The translations under genes and the position numbers were made by a program. From positions 1-23,676 of IMG/VR virus record IMGVR_UViG_3300017769_000132: a DNA stretch of 23,676 nt. One strand, given 5' to 3'. The notes beneath the pieces were generated by a model that did not search any database, was not told where the DNA came from, and was given only the letters and a program-made list of their open reading frames with translations. Origin of the DNA: a virus. This document shows, one piece after another, positions 14,465-21,967 of the stretch (its first letter is position 1; every line of letters starts with the position of its first letter).

Positions 14465-15070
14465 ATGATTCATAATTTATTTCCTACCCCTATCTATCAA
14501 GCAGATTTAAAAGAACCTATTTCAAATAAAATTTTAAATAATAAAGTTGTGTATAAAGAAAATAAAGGCAACAAAACTAGTGAGAATAATTATATTTTAG
14601 AACAACCTTTGTATTTAAATTTAAAAAAAGAATGCCAGTCCCACCTAGAAGAATATTACAAAACAATTATAAATACAAAAAATAATGTAACTCCTTATAT
14701 TACGCAATCTTGGTTAAATGAAACTAAAGAAAAAGGATATCATCACACACATAACCATCCCAATAGTATTATATCTGGTGTGGTATATTTTAATGCTGAT
14801 CCTAACAAAGATAGTATCAGAATATACAAACCTAAAATAGGACAGGATTATTCTTTACAATTTTTAATGTATCCTAAAGAATACAATGCATGGAATTCTC
14901 ATGATTTTGTACTTCCAGTAAGGTCCAATTCAATTATATTATTTTCTTCTTATTTATCACATTCCGTAGATACTAAGAATTCTCCTAATATTAGGACTAG
15001 TTTGGCTTTCAATAGTTTTGTAAAAGGTGTAATAGGTGATCAAGTTAATCTAGATTTATTACAAATATAA
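14465..15070 (+). CDS. 2OG-Fe(II) oxygenase-like protein (PF13759-like family)
   Basis: In this 201-residue protein, the start NLFPTPIYQADL fits the family ('lF.TPiy'). TQSWLNETKEKGYHHTHNHP (His96, His98 on the ligand turn), IISGVVYFN, SNSIILFSSYLSHSV (distal His166) and RTSLAFNSF (Arg177, 11 residues on) complete the signature. It is the third PF13759-like member of the cassette, after those at 10082 and 10677. It starts 3 bases after the previous stop, with a weak ribosome-binding site. It is the last cassette gene; the structural run resumes 17 bases later. Confidence 0.75.
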   Translation: MIHNLFPTPIYQADLKEPISNKILNNKVVYKENKGNKTSENNYILEQPLYLNLKKECQSHLEEYYKTIINTKNNVTPYITQSWLNETKEKGYHHTHNHPNSIISGVVYFNADPNKDSIRIYKPKIGQDYSLQFLMYPKEYNAWNSHDFVLPVRSNSIILFSSYLSHSVDTKNSPNIRTSLAFNSFVKGVIGDQVNLDLLQI

Positions 15071-15087
15071 CTATATAGTGTGATATT

Positions 15088-17304
15088 ATGCTACAAAAAT
15101 TAGGATTTTTACCAGGTTTTAATAAACAAGTTACATCTACCGGCGCTGAATCACAGTGGACAGGTGGTACAAATGTTCGTTTTAGATATGGCACACCTGA
15201 AAAAATAGGTGGTTGGTCTCAATTAGGGAACAGTAAACTAACTGGCGCAGCTAGGGGTTTACATCACATGGTAAATAAAACAGGTATTAAGTACTCTCTT
15301 ATCGGCACTAATAGAATTTTATACGTTTATACAGGAGGTGTTTATTATGATATACACCCTTTAGTTAATCCATTAGGTACAACTATTACAAATGGATTTA
15401 GCACAACTAACGGTTCACCTGTAGTAACTATTACTTTTCCAGCAGCACATAATTTTGAAACTGGTGACATTATATTATTTGGTGATGCTAGTACATTTGT
15501 TGCTATTACGGGATCTAATTTTGTTGCTGCAGATTTTGCTGATAAAAAATTTATGGTAACAGCAGTATCTGGAACAGCATTAACTATTACAATGCCTAGT
15601 AATGAAACAGGGGGAGGAGCAACTACTTCTGGAGGAATAACTTATTTTCAATATTATCATGTAGGACCACCTGATCAGGTTGGAGTATTTGGATGGGGTA
15701 TATCTCAGTACGGGGGAACAGCAAGTAGTCCTCAAACTACTACACTAGTTGGAGCATTAAATAATGATGCGTTTGGAACTGGGGGAACAGGAACTACAAT
15801 TAATGTAGCAAGCACAGCTAACTTTCCAACAGCAGGAACAAATTATATACAAGTAGGAACAGAAGAAATATCTTACACAGGAGTAACAGCTACAAGTTTT
15901 ACCGGAATTACTAGAGCAGTTAGAGGAACCACTAGAGCTTCGCATCTTAATGGTGCAACCGTAACTGATCATAGTAATTATTCTGGATGGGGTCAAGCAG
16001 CAGCGACCACGGATAAAGTTGCAGAACCTGGTATGTGGTCTTTAGACAATTTAGGAAGCACTGCTATTGCATTAATATTTAATGGTGAATGTTTTGAATG
16101 GAACTCAGATCTAACTAATGCTGTAAGAACAAGAGCAACAATTATATCTGGTGCACCAACTGCATCTAGAGATATGTTAGTATCTACACCCGATCGTCAC
16201 TTAGTTTTCTTTGGCACTGAAACAACTATTGGAGATAAATCTTCACAAGATGATATGTTTATAAGATTCTCGTCTCAAGAAAACATTAATGAGTATACAC
16301 CCACAGCTGAAAATAGTGCTGGCACACAAAGACTGGCCGCTGGATCACGGATCATGGGTGCTAAACTTGGTAGAAATGCACTTTACGTTTGGACAGATAC
16401 GGCTTTATTTACTATGCGTTTTGTTGGAACTCCATTTACATTTGCTTATGAACAAGTTGGTACTAACTGTGGATTGATTGGTAGGAATGCAGCTGTTGAA
16501 GTTGACGGAGCTGCGTATTGGATGTCTGATAATGGTTTTTTTAGATACACCGGTAAACTAGAATCTATGGACTGTTTGGTTGAAGATTATGTCTATGACA
16601 ATTTAAACACAACATCTAATCAAATGGTTTATGCGGGTATTAATAACTTGTTTGGTGAAGTTACTTGGTTTTATCCAGAGTCTGGTTCTAATATAAATAC
16701 ACAATCAGTTACTTATAGTTATTTAGATTCTACAGCTAAACGACCTATTTGGTTTGTAAATGCGAGTAGTTTATTTATTAGAACTACTTGGCAGGATTCT
16801 GCTGTGTTTGGTTTACCACATGCAACTCAATACGATGCAGGTGATGATGACTCATTTGATGTAGAAGGTAATACAGAAGGAATTACTTATTACTATGAAC
16901 ATGAAACAGGAGTTAATCAAATAAGAGGAGGAGTAACAACAGCTATTCCAGCTAACATTACCTCTGGTGATTATGATATTACACAAAAAGTTGTAAGAGG
17001 AGCAGCTACTAACATGGCTGATCTTAGAGGAGATGGAGAAAACATTATGAGAGTAAGTAGAATTATACCTGACTTTATAAATCAACAAGGAAATTCTATT
17101 ATACAATTAGATTTAAGAAACTATCCAAACGATGCAGCTGCTAGTTCATCATTAGGTCCTTTTACAATTTCTTCTACTACAACAAAAGTTGACACACGTG
17201 CAAGAGCAAGATCAATAGCTCTTACAATATCCAACACTGCAGTAGATACTAGTTGGAAATTAGGTACGTTTAGATTAGATATACATGCTGGAGGAAGAAG
17301 ATAA
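15088..17304 (+). CDS. Tail nozzle / packaged-DNA-stabilisation protein, P22 gp10-like (predicted)
   Basis: The 738-residue protein begins LGFLPGFNKQVTSTGAESQW, then GGTNVRFRYGTPEKIGGW. This opening is common to large tail proteins of marine podovirus-like phages and resembles P22 gp10-type tail-hub proteins. About residues 100-170 and 235-296 are inserted beta modules; the second is shared with the protein at 1275. A beta-propeller-like middle follows (WSLDNLGSTAIALIFNGECF; ALYVWTDTALFTMRFVG; GAAYWMSDNGFFRYTG). The end, RARARSIALTISN then SWKLGTFRLDIHAGG, is highly typical of the family. The ribosome-binding site is weak. Its stop overlaps the next ATG (TAATG). Confidence 0.65.
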   Translation: MLQKLGFLPGFNKQVTSTGAESQWTGGTNVRFRYGTPEKIGGWSQLGNSKLTGAARGLHHMVNKTGIKYSLIGTNRILYVYTGGVYYDIHPLVNPLGTTITNGFSTTNGSPVVTITFPAAHNFETGDIILFGDASTFVAITGSNFVAADFADKKFMVTAVSGTALTITMPSNETGGGATTSGGITYFQYYHVGPPDQVGVFGWGISQYGGTASSPQTTTLVGALNNDAFGTGGTGTTINVASTANFPTAGTNYIQVGTEEISYTGVTATSFTGITRAVRGTTRASHLNGATVTDHSNYSGWGQAAATTDKVAEPGMWSLDNLGSTAIALIFNGECFEWNSDLTNAVRTRATIISGAPTASRDMLVSTPDRHLVFFGTETTIGDKSSQDDMFIRFSSQENINEYTPTAENSAGTQRLAAGSRIMGAKLGRNALYVWTDTALFTMRFVGTPFTFAYEQVGTNCGLIGRNAAVEVDGAAYWMSDNGFFRYTGKLESMDCLVEDYVYDNLNTTSNQMVYAGINNLFGEVTWFYPESGSNINTQSVTYSYLDSTAKRPIWFVNASSLFIRTTWQDSAVFGLPHATQYDAGDDDSFDVEGNTEGITYYYEHETGVNQIRGGVTTAIPANITSGDYDITQKVVRGAATNMADLRGDGENIMRVSRIIPDFINQQGNSIIQLDLRNYPNDAAASSSLGPFTISSTTTKVDTRARARSIALTISNTAVDTSWKLGTFRLDIHAGGRR
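15790..15975 (+). repeat. Protein-level repeat module, copy 2 (in the gene at 15088)
   Basis: Residues about 235-296: TTINVASTANFPTAG, then EEISYTGVTATSFTGITRA and HLNGATV. It matches the module at 1668-1904 in order and spacing. Probably an immunoglobulin-like or small beta insertion on the virion surface. Confidence 0.55.
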
Positions 17305-17468
17305 TGGCAAAAATAGTACAATCATTAACTAGAGCAAGTTCTGAATATGATCAAGATGTATCACAATCGTTAGTTAGAGATTTAGATGCAGTGTTAGAAA
17401 AATTAAATAGTACATTTCAAGAAGAATTAAAACAGGAGATAGAAGCTAGAAGTTTCTTTTTAGATTAA
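17304..17468 (+). CDS. Short conserved phage protein (54 residues)
   Basis: The reading frame is below common length cut-offs but well supported. It starts with ATG overlapping the previous TAA (TAATG) and its own TAA overlaps the next ATG in the same way. The product starts MAKIVQSLTRASSEYDQDVS, followed by SLVRDLDAVLEKLNSTF, and is mostly one or two amphipathic helices. I know near-identical layouts from marine phages at this same place after the large tail protein. The function is unknown; a small structural or assembly protein is likely. Confidence 0.75.
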   Translation: MAKIVQSLTRASSEYDQDVSQSLVRDLDAVLEKLNSTFQEELKQEIEARSFFLD

Positions 17469-17803
17469 TGGCAGTAGTAAACCAATATAAATTTAAAGGT
17501 ATAGATAATAATACTAGTGGTAGTGCACTTACACCACTGGGTGCTAGTATTCCTGCAGTCAATGAAACAATAGTTATCAAATCAATACTTGTTACATCAG
17601 CAGGTACACCAGTTATTACTGTTACTAACAACAGTATTACAGCTATTAAATCTGCACAATTAACAGCAAACACAACAGCAGAATTATTAACCCAACCGCT
17701 AATAGTAGAAGGTGGTACATCTTTTACAATACAATCAAGCACAACAGATTCGTTTGATGTAGCTATTAGCTACTTAAACATTAAGAAAGAGGTAACAACA
17801 TAA
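17468..17803 (+). CDS. Small beta-rich virion protein
   Basis: The 111-residue protein is rich in Thr, Val, Ile and Ser, with repeated short strands (TIVIKSILVTSAGTPVITV; FTIQSSTTDSFDVAISYLNI). There is no Cys, membrane segment or catalytic motif. It lies inside a chain of four genes joined by one-base TAATG overlaps, so it is translated with its neighbours. Size and fold suggest a decoration or fibre-attachment protein, similar in kind to the product at 133. Not a named family to me. Confidence 0.6.
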   Translation: MAVVNQYKFKGIDNNTSGSALTPLGASIPAVNETIVIKSILVTSAGTPVITVTNNSITAIKSAQLTANTTAELLTQPLIVEGGTSFTIQSSTTDSFDVAISYLNIKKEVTT

Positions 17804-17982
17804 TGGAAGATATACCAATAATAACACCAGACAAAATAATAACAACTATTAAAAACAAACAAACAGGTGAAGTCTACGAGACTGAAGAAGCATTAAAAGC
17901 TGCAAATATACCTGAAGAAGATGTGCAAAGAGATGTAACAGTTATCATGCCACCTCTTGATTTAATAGGAAAAACAAAGTAA
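17803..17982 (+). CDS. Short conserved phage protein (59 residues)
   Basis: The frame runs from an ATG overlapping the previous TAA to TAA at 17980-17982. The product has IPIITPDKIITTIKNKQTG, then EVYETEEALKAANIP and EEDVQRDVTVIMPPLD. This pattern (ITP.KI.T.IKNKQTG ... RDV.V..P.L) is one I recall from marine phages, in the same small-gene cluster. It is acidic and soluble. The function is unknown. The strong ribosome-binding site that follows starts a new translation unit. Confidence 0.75.
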   Translation: MEDIPIITPDKIITTIKNKQTGEVYETEEALKAANIPEEDVQRDVTVIMPPLDLIGKTK

Positions 17983-17990
17983 AAGGAGGT
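17983..17990 (+). promoter_or_regulatory. Strong ribosome-binding site for the gene at 17994
   Basis: AAGGAGGT matches the full anti-Shine-Dalgarno consensus and lies 3 bases from the ATG at 17994 (a short spacer). If that spacer is too short, the in-frame ATG at 18012 (residue 7) could be used. Confidence 0.6.
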
Positions 17991-17993
17991 ACT

Positions 17994-18386
17994 ATGGAAG
18001 AAAAAATTTCAATGAACGAATCGATACAAGCTGGAGCACCTGACATCAAGTATAGTGGTGGTGATATTAGAATGGGTAGACAAGAACCCAATGATCAAAG
18101 CATGCAAATTGCGGCAGAAATATGGTCACAAATGGAGCCAGAACAAAAAGTACAGTTTCAAAGTTTTGAAGCTTTTTTTGAAAGTGGTATTTGGAAACAA
18201 ATTTTACAACAGTTGCAACAAGATCAATCAGGAATCCAATCTCAAGCTCCAGGAATGATGATGAGCGAGAATGTTAACATGCAGGAACAAATGCCTGGTG
18301 GCGGAATAGCTGATGTTGACATGAGAGAAAAAGTTGCAATGGCAGCCAACGGTGGTTTGATGGGTCTCTATAACAGAGGGATGTAA
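17994..18386 (+). CDS. Met/Gln-rich protein of the ejection-gene cluster
   Basis: This 130-residue protein has many Met and Gln residues. A helical middle (about 36-78, IAAEIWSQMEPEQKVQFQSF and ILQQLQQDQSG) is followed by a flexible Gly/Met-rich end. Its C-terminus ANGGLMGLYNRGM carries the GG(L/I)M motif also found in the proteins at 18389 and 21048. No enzyme motif. The next gene follows after two bases. A small internal virion or scaffold-type protein is the best guess from neighbours. Confidence 0.5.
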   Translation: MEEKISMNESIQAGAPDIKYSGGDIRMGRQEPNDQSMQIAAEIWSQMEPEQKVQFQSFEAFFESGIWKQILQQLQQDQSGIQSQAPGMMMSENVNMQEQMPGGGIADVDMREKVAMAANGGLMGLYNRGM

Positions 18387-18388
18387 TT

Positions 18389-20116
18389 ATGGCCCGAAAT
18401 TTTATGGCGGATTACGATCCGGCTAATACGACAGGTTGGAAAAACACAGGACAAGTAGAAACACGTCAATCAGATGGAAGCACTAAAACTTCGTTTGATC
18501 GTAATCCCGATAGTAATCCAAGTTATAATCCACAAGCTCCTAAAGGAAAACCACAATCATTTAATGCAGGTAAAAAACAAAAACCATTTCAAAAAGCATT
18601 CGATGTTGCTGGTTCAGTATTTGATTTTGGAAAAAATTACGTAAGAAATAGAAAAAAAGGATTATATAATATTATTGGAAATAATCCTAAAAACGAACTT
18701 CAATTTTTATCAAAATTAAAAAGGACTGATCGTGCAAAATACGATACCTTACCACAAAATTTAAAAAACTTATTAGAGGCTACAGAATTTGGATATTCAA
18801 ATAGTTTACCTTTTGAAGAGAAATCTGTTTCTTACAAAGATTTTCCTAAATTTTCTTTTGACGATTTTGAATCTTTAACACAATTTGATGATGGTGCTTT
18901 TGCACAGTATGCAAGAGACATAGGTTCACCTGGATTATCTGTTTCGGGAGATATGAGTCAAGTTGGTATAAAATCTATTCGAAGAGATCAATTTGGAAAC
19001 CCTGTTAAAGACATGTTTGGAAACACTCTTTTTAATTATGCAGATGTTGGAGGAGATGGTGAGGGCCAAAATTTATTACCTCTTAATTATGGTGCTGCAC
19101 CTGTTGAAGAAGAAAAAGAAACACAAGAATTTACATTTGATCCATCACGTTTTGGTGCTGGTGCAGAAGCAGCAGATGTAAGAAGAGCTTCTTATGTATT
19201 TAATCAAGGTGGTAGAGTGCCAAGAAATATGGGCGGCATCATGAGTACTATACCAAGACAAGGATATTTTTTAGGTAAAATAGTTAAAGGTGTTAAGAAA
19301 GTTGTAGGCGGTGTAGCCGATGCAGCAGGAAAAGTTTTAAAAAGTGATGTAGGTAAGATGGCATTACTAGCAGCCGGTACATACTATGCAGGTGGTGGTA
19401 ATTTATTTGGTATGCAAAGAGCTACTGATTTAGGTAAATTTTCTTTTGGACAAATACCAGGTGCTAGTTTTTTAATGGGTGGTGGTAAGGATGGTAAATA
19501 TGATGGTGTTTTTAATCCATTCAAAGTAGGAGCTTTGGGCCTAGGAGCATTGAGTTTATTTGGTAATAAAGCTGAACCAAACGAAGATAATTTTAGTGAC
19601 AGAGGAGGAAGACTTCCTGATTTTATAACAGGAGGAACAGGAACACCTGCGCAATTAAGAGCAAACATACAATCTGCTGTAGAAGAAGCTGATGGAGATC
19701 CAATTAAACTAGCTGCAATAGATCAAAAATATAATTACATGTTAAACCTAGTAGATAATAGACCTTACAAAAACTATGCACTATTTGGTGGTGGTGGTAG
19801 AGTTCCGGCTCAAGAAGGAGGACTTATGAACCTTGGAGGCATGGAAAAAGATTATAGAGCTGAAGGTGGATTTGTACCAATAGGTAAACAAGAAAAAGCA
19901 GACGATGTACCTGCAAGACTAAGTGTAAATGAATTTGTATTTACAGCTGACGCTGTTAGAAATGCTGGCGGTGGAGACATTGATAAAGGTGCAGAAGTTA
20001 TGGAAAACATGATGAAAAATTTAGAAAATGGTGGTAGAGTATCCGAGGAAACACAAGGAAACACTGGCGCTCAAGAGATGTTTAGTGTATCAGAGAGAAT
20101 AGGAGAAGTAATTTAA
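18389..20116 (+). CDS. Probable internal/ejection virion protein with GGRVP motifs
   Basis: The 575-residue protein has a basic, disordered N-terminus (1-90) and a charged middle. Then comes GGRVPRNMGGIMSTIPRQGY (about 274-293) and a Gly/Ala hydrophobic part (GKIVKGVKKVVGGVADAAGK, MALLAAGTYYAGGG, VGALGLGALSLFG, about 296-392) that could enter a membrane. The C-terminal module (about 490-551: FVPIGKQEKADDVPARLS, NEFVFTADAVRNAGGGDIDK) is widespread in marine phages. GGR(V/L)(P/S) occurs at about 274, 406, 469 and 548. A role in genome ejection is inferred from composition and position before other Gly/Gln-rich genes. It overlaps the next gene by one base. Confidence 0.55.
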   Translation: MARNFMADYDPANTTGWKNTGQVETRQSDGSTKTSFDRNPDSNPSYNPQAPKGKPQSFNAGKKQKPFQKAFDVAGSVFDFGKNYVRNRKKGLYNIIGNNPKNELQFLSKLKRTDRAKYDTLPQNLKNLLEATEFGYSNSLPFEEKSVSYKDFPKFSFDDFESLTQFDDGAFAQYARDIGSPGLSVSGDMSQVGIKSIRRDQFGNPVKDMFGNTLFNYADVGGDGEGQNLLPLNYGAAPVEEEKETQEFTFDPSRFGAGAEAADVRRASYVFNQGGRVPRNMGGIMSTIPRQGYFLGKIVKGVKKVVGGVADAAGKVLKSDVGKMALLAAGTYYAGGGNLFGMQRATDLGKFSFGQIPGASFLMGGGKDGKYDGVFNPFKVGALGLGALSLFGNKAEPNEDNFSDRGGRLPDFITGGTGTPAQLRANIQSAVEEADGDPIKLAAIDQKYNYMLNLVDNRPYKNYALFGGGGRVPAQEGGLMNLGGMEKDYRAEGGFVPIGKQEKADDVPARLSVNEFVFTADAVRNAGGGDIDKGAEVMENMMKNLENGGRVSEETQGNTGAQEMFSVSERIGEVI

Positions 20117-21048
20117 TGGCAATAACAGAAACACGTAGTTTACCACCACAATTTGTAGAAGATCTAGGTAAAGATTATGCTGCACAATTAACGGGTTTAA
20201 CTAGTCAAAAATTAAATACAAAAGATTTTCAGCCAATGGTTGCTGGTCAAGATCAGGCAACTAAAGATGCATACTCAAGAGCTACAACACAAGGTCAAGG
20301 TATAGGAGCATACGCACCGTACTTACAATCGGCTGGACAGTATCAAACCGGTACAGGAACGTTTGCAGGTCAACCTACAAACATGATGGGTTCACAAGAT
20401 TATTTACAATCTCAAGGAGCTATGTCAGGTCCACAAGCTTATCAACAATTTATGTCTCCATATCAACAAGATGTAATTGATGCAACAATGGATCAGTTTG
20501 ATAAACAAGCTCAAGCAGGTATAACTAATATAGGTTTAGGCGCAGCACAGTCTGGTAATTTAGGTGGTGGTAGAGAAGGTGTTATGAGAGCACAATATCA
20601 AAATCAATCAGATATGAATAGAGCACAACTTCAAGCACAATTATTAAATCAAGGTTTTGGTCAAGCACAGGCTCAAGCTAATCAAGCATTTAATCAACAA
20701 GGACAATTATTTTCAGGATCACAACAACTAGGAGCTGATCAACAAAGAATGGCTCAACTAGTTCCAGGTTTACAAGGGACAGATATTTCAACATTGGGTC
20801 AAGCTGGGCGCGACCAACAATTATTTGAACAATCTGTTCTTGATCAACAAAGAGAAGCAAACAGAATGGCAGCTTACGAACCATACGAAAGACTTGGTTA
20901 CTTGGGTGCCGGTATGGGTAATGTTATGGGTGCTGGCATGGGTCAATACACTTCTACAGTTACACCTAATCAATCGCCGTTGCAGCAGGCGTTAGGAATA
21001 GCTTCATTAGGATTAGGAGCATACAAAGGACTCAAGGATATTTTTTAA
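20116..21048 (+). CDS. Gln-rich conserved marine-phage virion protein (ejection-protein candidate)
   Basis: The 310-residue protein matches a family I know from pelagiphages and cyanophages: SLPPQFVEDLGKDYAAQLTG at the start; a central GPQAYQQFMSPYQQDVIDAT (about 104-123); GGGREGVMRAQYQNQSDMNR (about 158-177); long Gln/Ala helices (about 178-250); and QREANRMAAYEPYERLGYLG (about 244-263). The C-terminus is Gly-rich and hydrophobic. The helical, Gln/Ala-rich layout resembles podovirus ejection proteins such as P22 gp7/gp20 in composition only. It starts and ends in TAATG overlaps, so it is co-translated with both neighbours. The function is not settled. Confidence 0.6.
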   Translation: MAITETRSLPPQFVEDLGKDYAAQLTGLTSQKLNTKDFQPMVAGQDQATKDAYSRATTQGQGIGAYAPYLQSAGQYQTGTGTFAGQPTNMMGSQDYLQSQGAMSGPQAYQQFMSPYQQDVIDATMDQFDKQAQAGITNIGLGAAQSGNLGGGREGVMRAQYQNQSDMNRAQLQAQLLNQGFGQAQAQANQAFNQQGQLFSGSQQLGADQQRMAQLVPGLQGTDISTLGQAGRDQQLFEQSVLDQQREANRMAAYEPYERLGYLGAGMGNVMGAGMGQYTSTVTPNQSPLQQALGIASLGLGAYKGLKDIF

Positions 21049-21959
21049 TGTTTAATAAAACTTTAAATAGACCGATGTTTAGACGTGGCGGTAGAGCTAG
21101 CGGCGGCATCATGACTGGTGTTGACCGACAAGGTTATGCTGGTGACGATGGGCAATCAACTGTTGTACAAGATGATCCAATGAAAGACATTGGAAAAAAA
21201 GTAACTGACAGAGTAAATATTATAGAAGGTTTAACACCTAAATATCCTTACAAAGGATCTGATTTTTTTATGGGACTAGGTGCTAATATTTTAGCAGCCC
21301 CTGGTGGACAACCTATATTTCAAACAATAGGTCAAGCAGGGCAAGGACCTTTACAAAATTTAATGAAACAAAACATGGCTGAGTACGGTAATAAAAGAGA
21401 TACCGTTATGCAAGTGTTTAAACAATTAAGTGATGAAGACAAAGATGCTATGATTAATAGAGCCGAAGCCATGGTTAAAGCTGACCCTGAAAGATTTCCT
21501 GGTGGAGTTAAAGATGCATTAAAAGTTTTACTTCCAACGTTTAGAAAAGATCAAAGTCCTCAAGAGACTGAGAGAGAAGAAAATATACGAGCAGAAAACA
21601 CAAAACAATCTGCTATTGAAGCAATTAAAAGTCAATACAAAAATAGCTCATCTTTTTCAGAAGGAATTAGTGATCCAGATGCTATAACACTATACAATTT
21701 TCAAAAAAATATAGCCGAAAAAAAATATAAAATTTATCATGACCCTAATCAACTTTTTATTCAAGACGATGAAGTTGGTAGAAAACCAAGAGATAATATT
21801 GACAAGAGATTAGTTATTAAAGACTACAACCCTGAACAATCCGATTACATAGATGGTAGAATTTATGTAGATTTTATAACTGAAACAGCTTACGTTAAAC
21901 AAGGACAATATTTTATTCCATACGAAGATTACATATCGGAAACAATTAAAACAGATTAG
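21048..21959 (+). CDS. Conserved phage protein with N-terminal GGR...GGIM...RQGY motif
   Basis: The 303-residue protein opens MFNKTLNRPMFRRGGRASGG, then IMTGVDRQGY (residues 1-30). This matches an N-terminal tag seen in marine phage proteins, and the motif is shared with residues about 274-292 of the protein at 18389. Residues about 70-170 are helical (NLMKQNMAEYGNKRDTVMQV; DEDKDAMINRAEAMVKADPE). The C-terminal 100 residues are charged and aromatic, mixed alpha/beta. No enzyme motif is recognised. It ends 8 bases before the next ATG, with AGGAGG (21958-21963) spanning its stop. Virion-internal role inferred from neighbours. Confidence 0.55.
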   Translation: MFNKTLNRPMFRRGGRASGGIMTGVDRQGYAGDDGQSTVVQDDPMKDIGKKVTDRVNIIEGLTPKYPYKGSDFFMGLGANILAAPGGQPIFQTIGQAGQGPLQNLMKQNMAEYGNKRDTVMQVFKQLSDEDKDAMINRAEAMVKADPERFPGGVKDALKVLLPTFRKDQSPQETEREENIRAENTKQSAIEAIKSQYKNSSSFSEGISDPDAITLYNFQKNIAEKKYKIYHDPNQLFIQDDEVGRKPRDNIDKRLVIKDYNPEQSDYIDGRIYVDFITETAYVKQGQYFIPYEDYISETIKTD

Positions 21960-21967
21960 GAGGCTAA

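Larger units (their letters stand above)
7290..15070. other. Accessory tailoring cassette inserted in the structural gene run
   Basis: Eleven tightly packed genes in two divergent arms lie between two plus-strand virion gene runs. The contents are seven 2OG-Fe(II) oxygenase-like proteins, one degenerate relative, one O-carbamoyltransferase, one flavin-dependent halogenase-like protein and one small unknown. By eye the cassette is poorer in GC and richer in Lys/Asn/Ile codons than its flanks. No direct repeats, integrase or tRNA was noticed at the edges. Joint function is inferred from gene content. Confidence 0.75.

Noticed and set aside
7290-15070. Reading the cassette as a DNA base hypermodification system of TET/JBP type
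   Set aside because: None of the oxygenases shows TET/JBP-like features I can recognise, and no DNA glycosyltransferase, thymidylate-synthase-like or DNA-kinase gene is present. DNA remains a possible target but is not supported directly.
7290-15070. Integration of the cassette as a mobile element
   Set aside because: No transposase, integrase, homing endonuclease, tRNA or obvious terminal repeats were seen at either edge; homologous exchange is more likely.
19384-20064. Minus-strand open frames under the ejection-type gene at 18389
   Set aside because: Pro/Leu/Ser-rich translations of the complement of Gly- and Asp-rich codons; the plus frame carries the recognisable conserved module.
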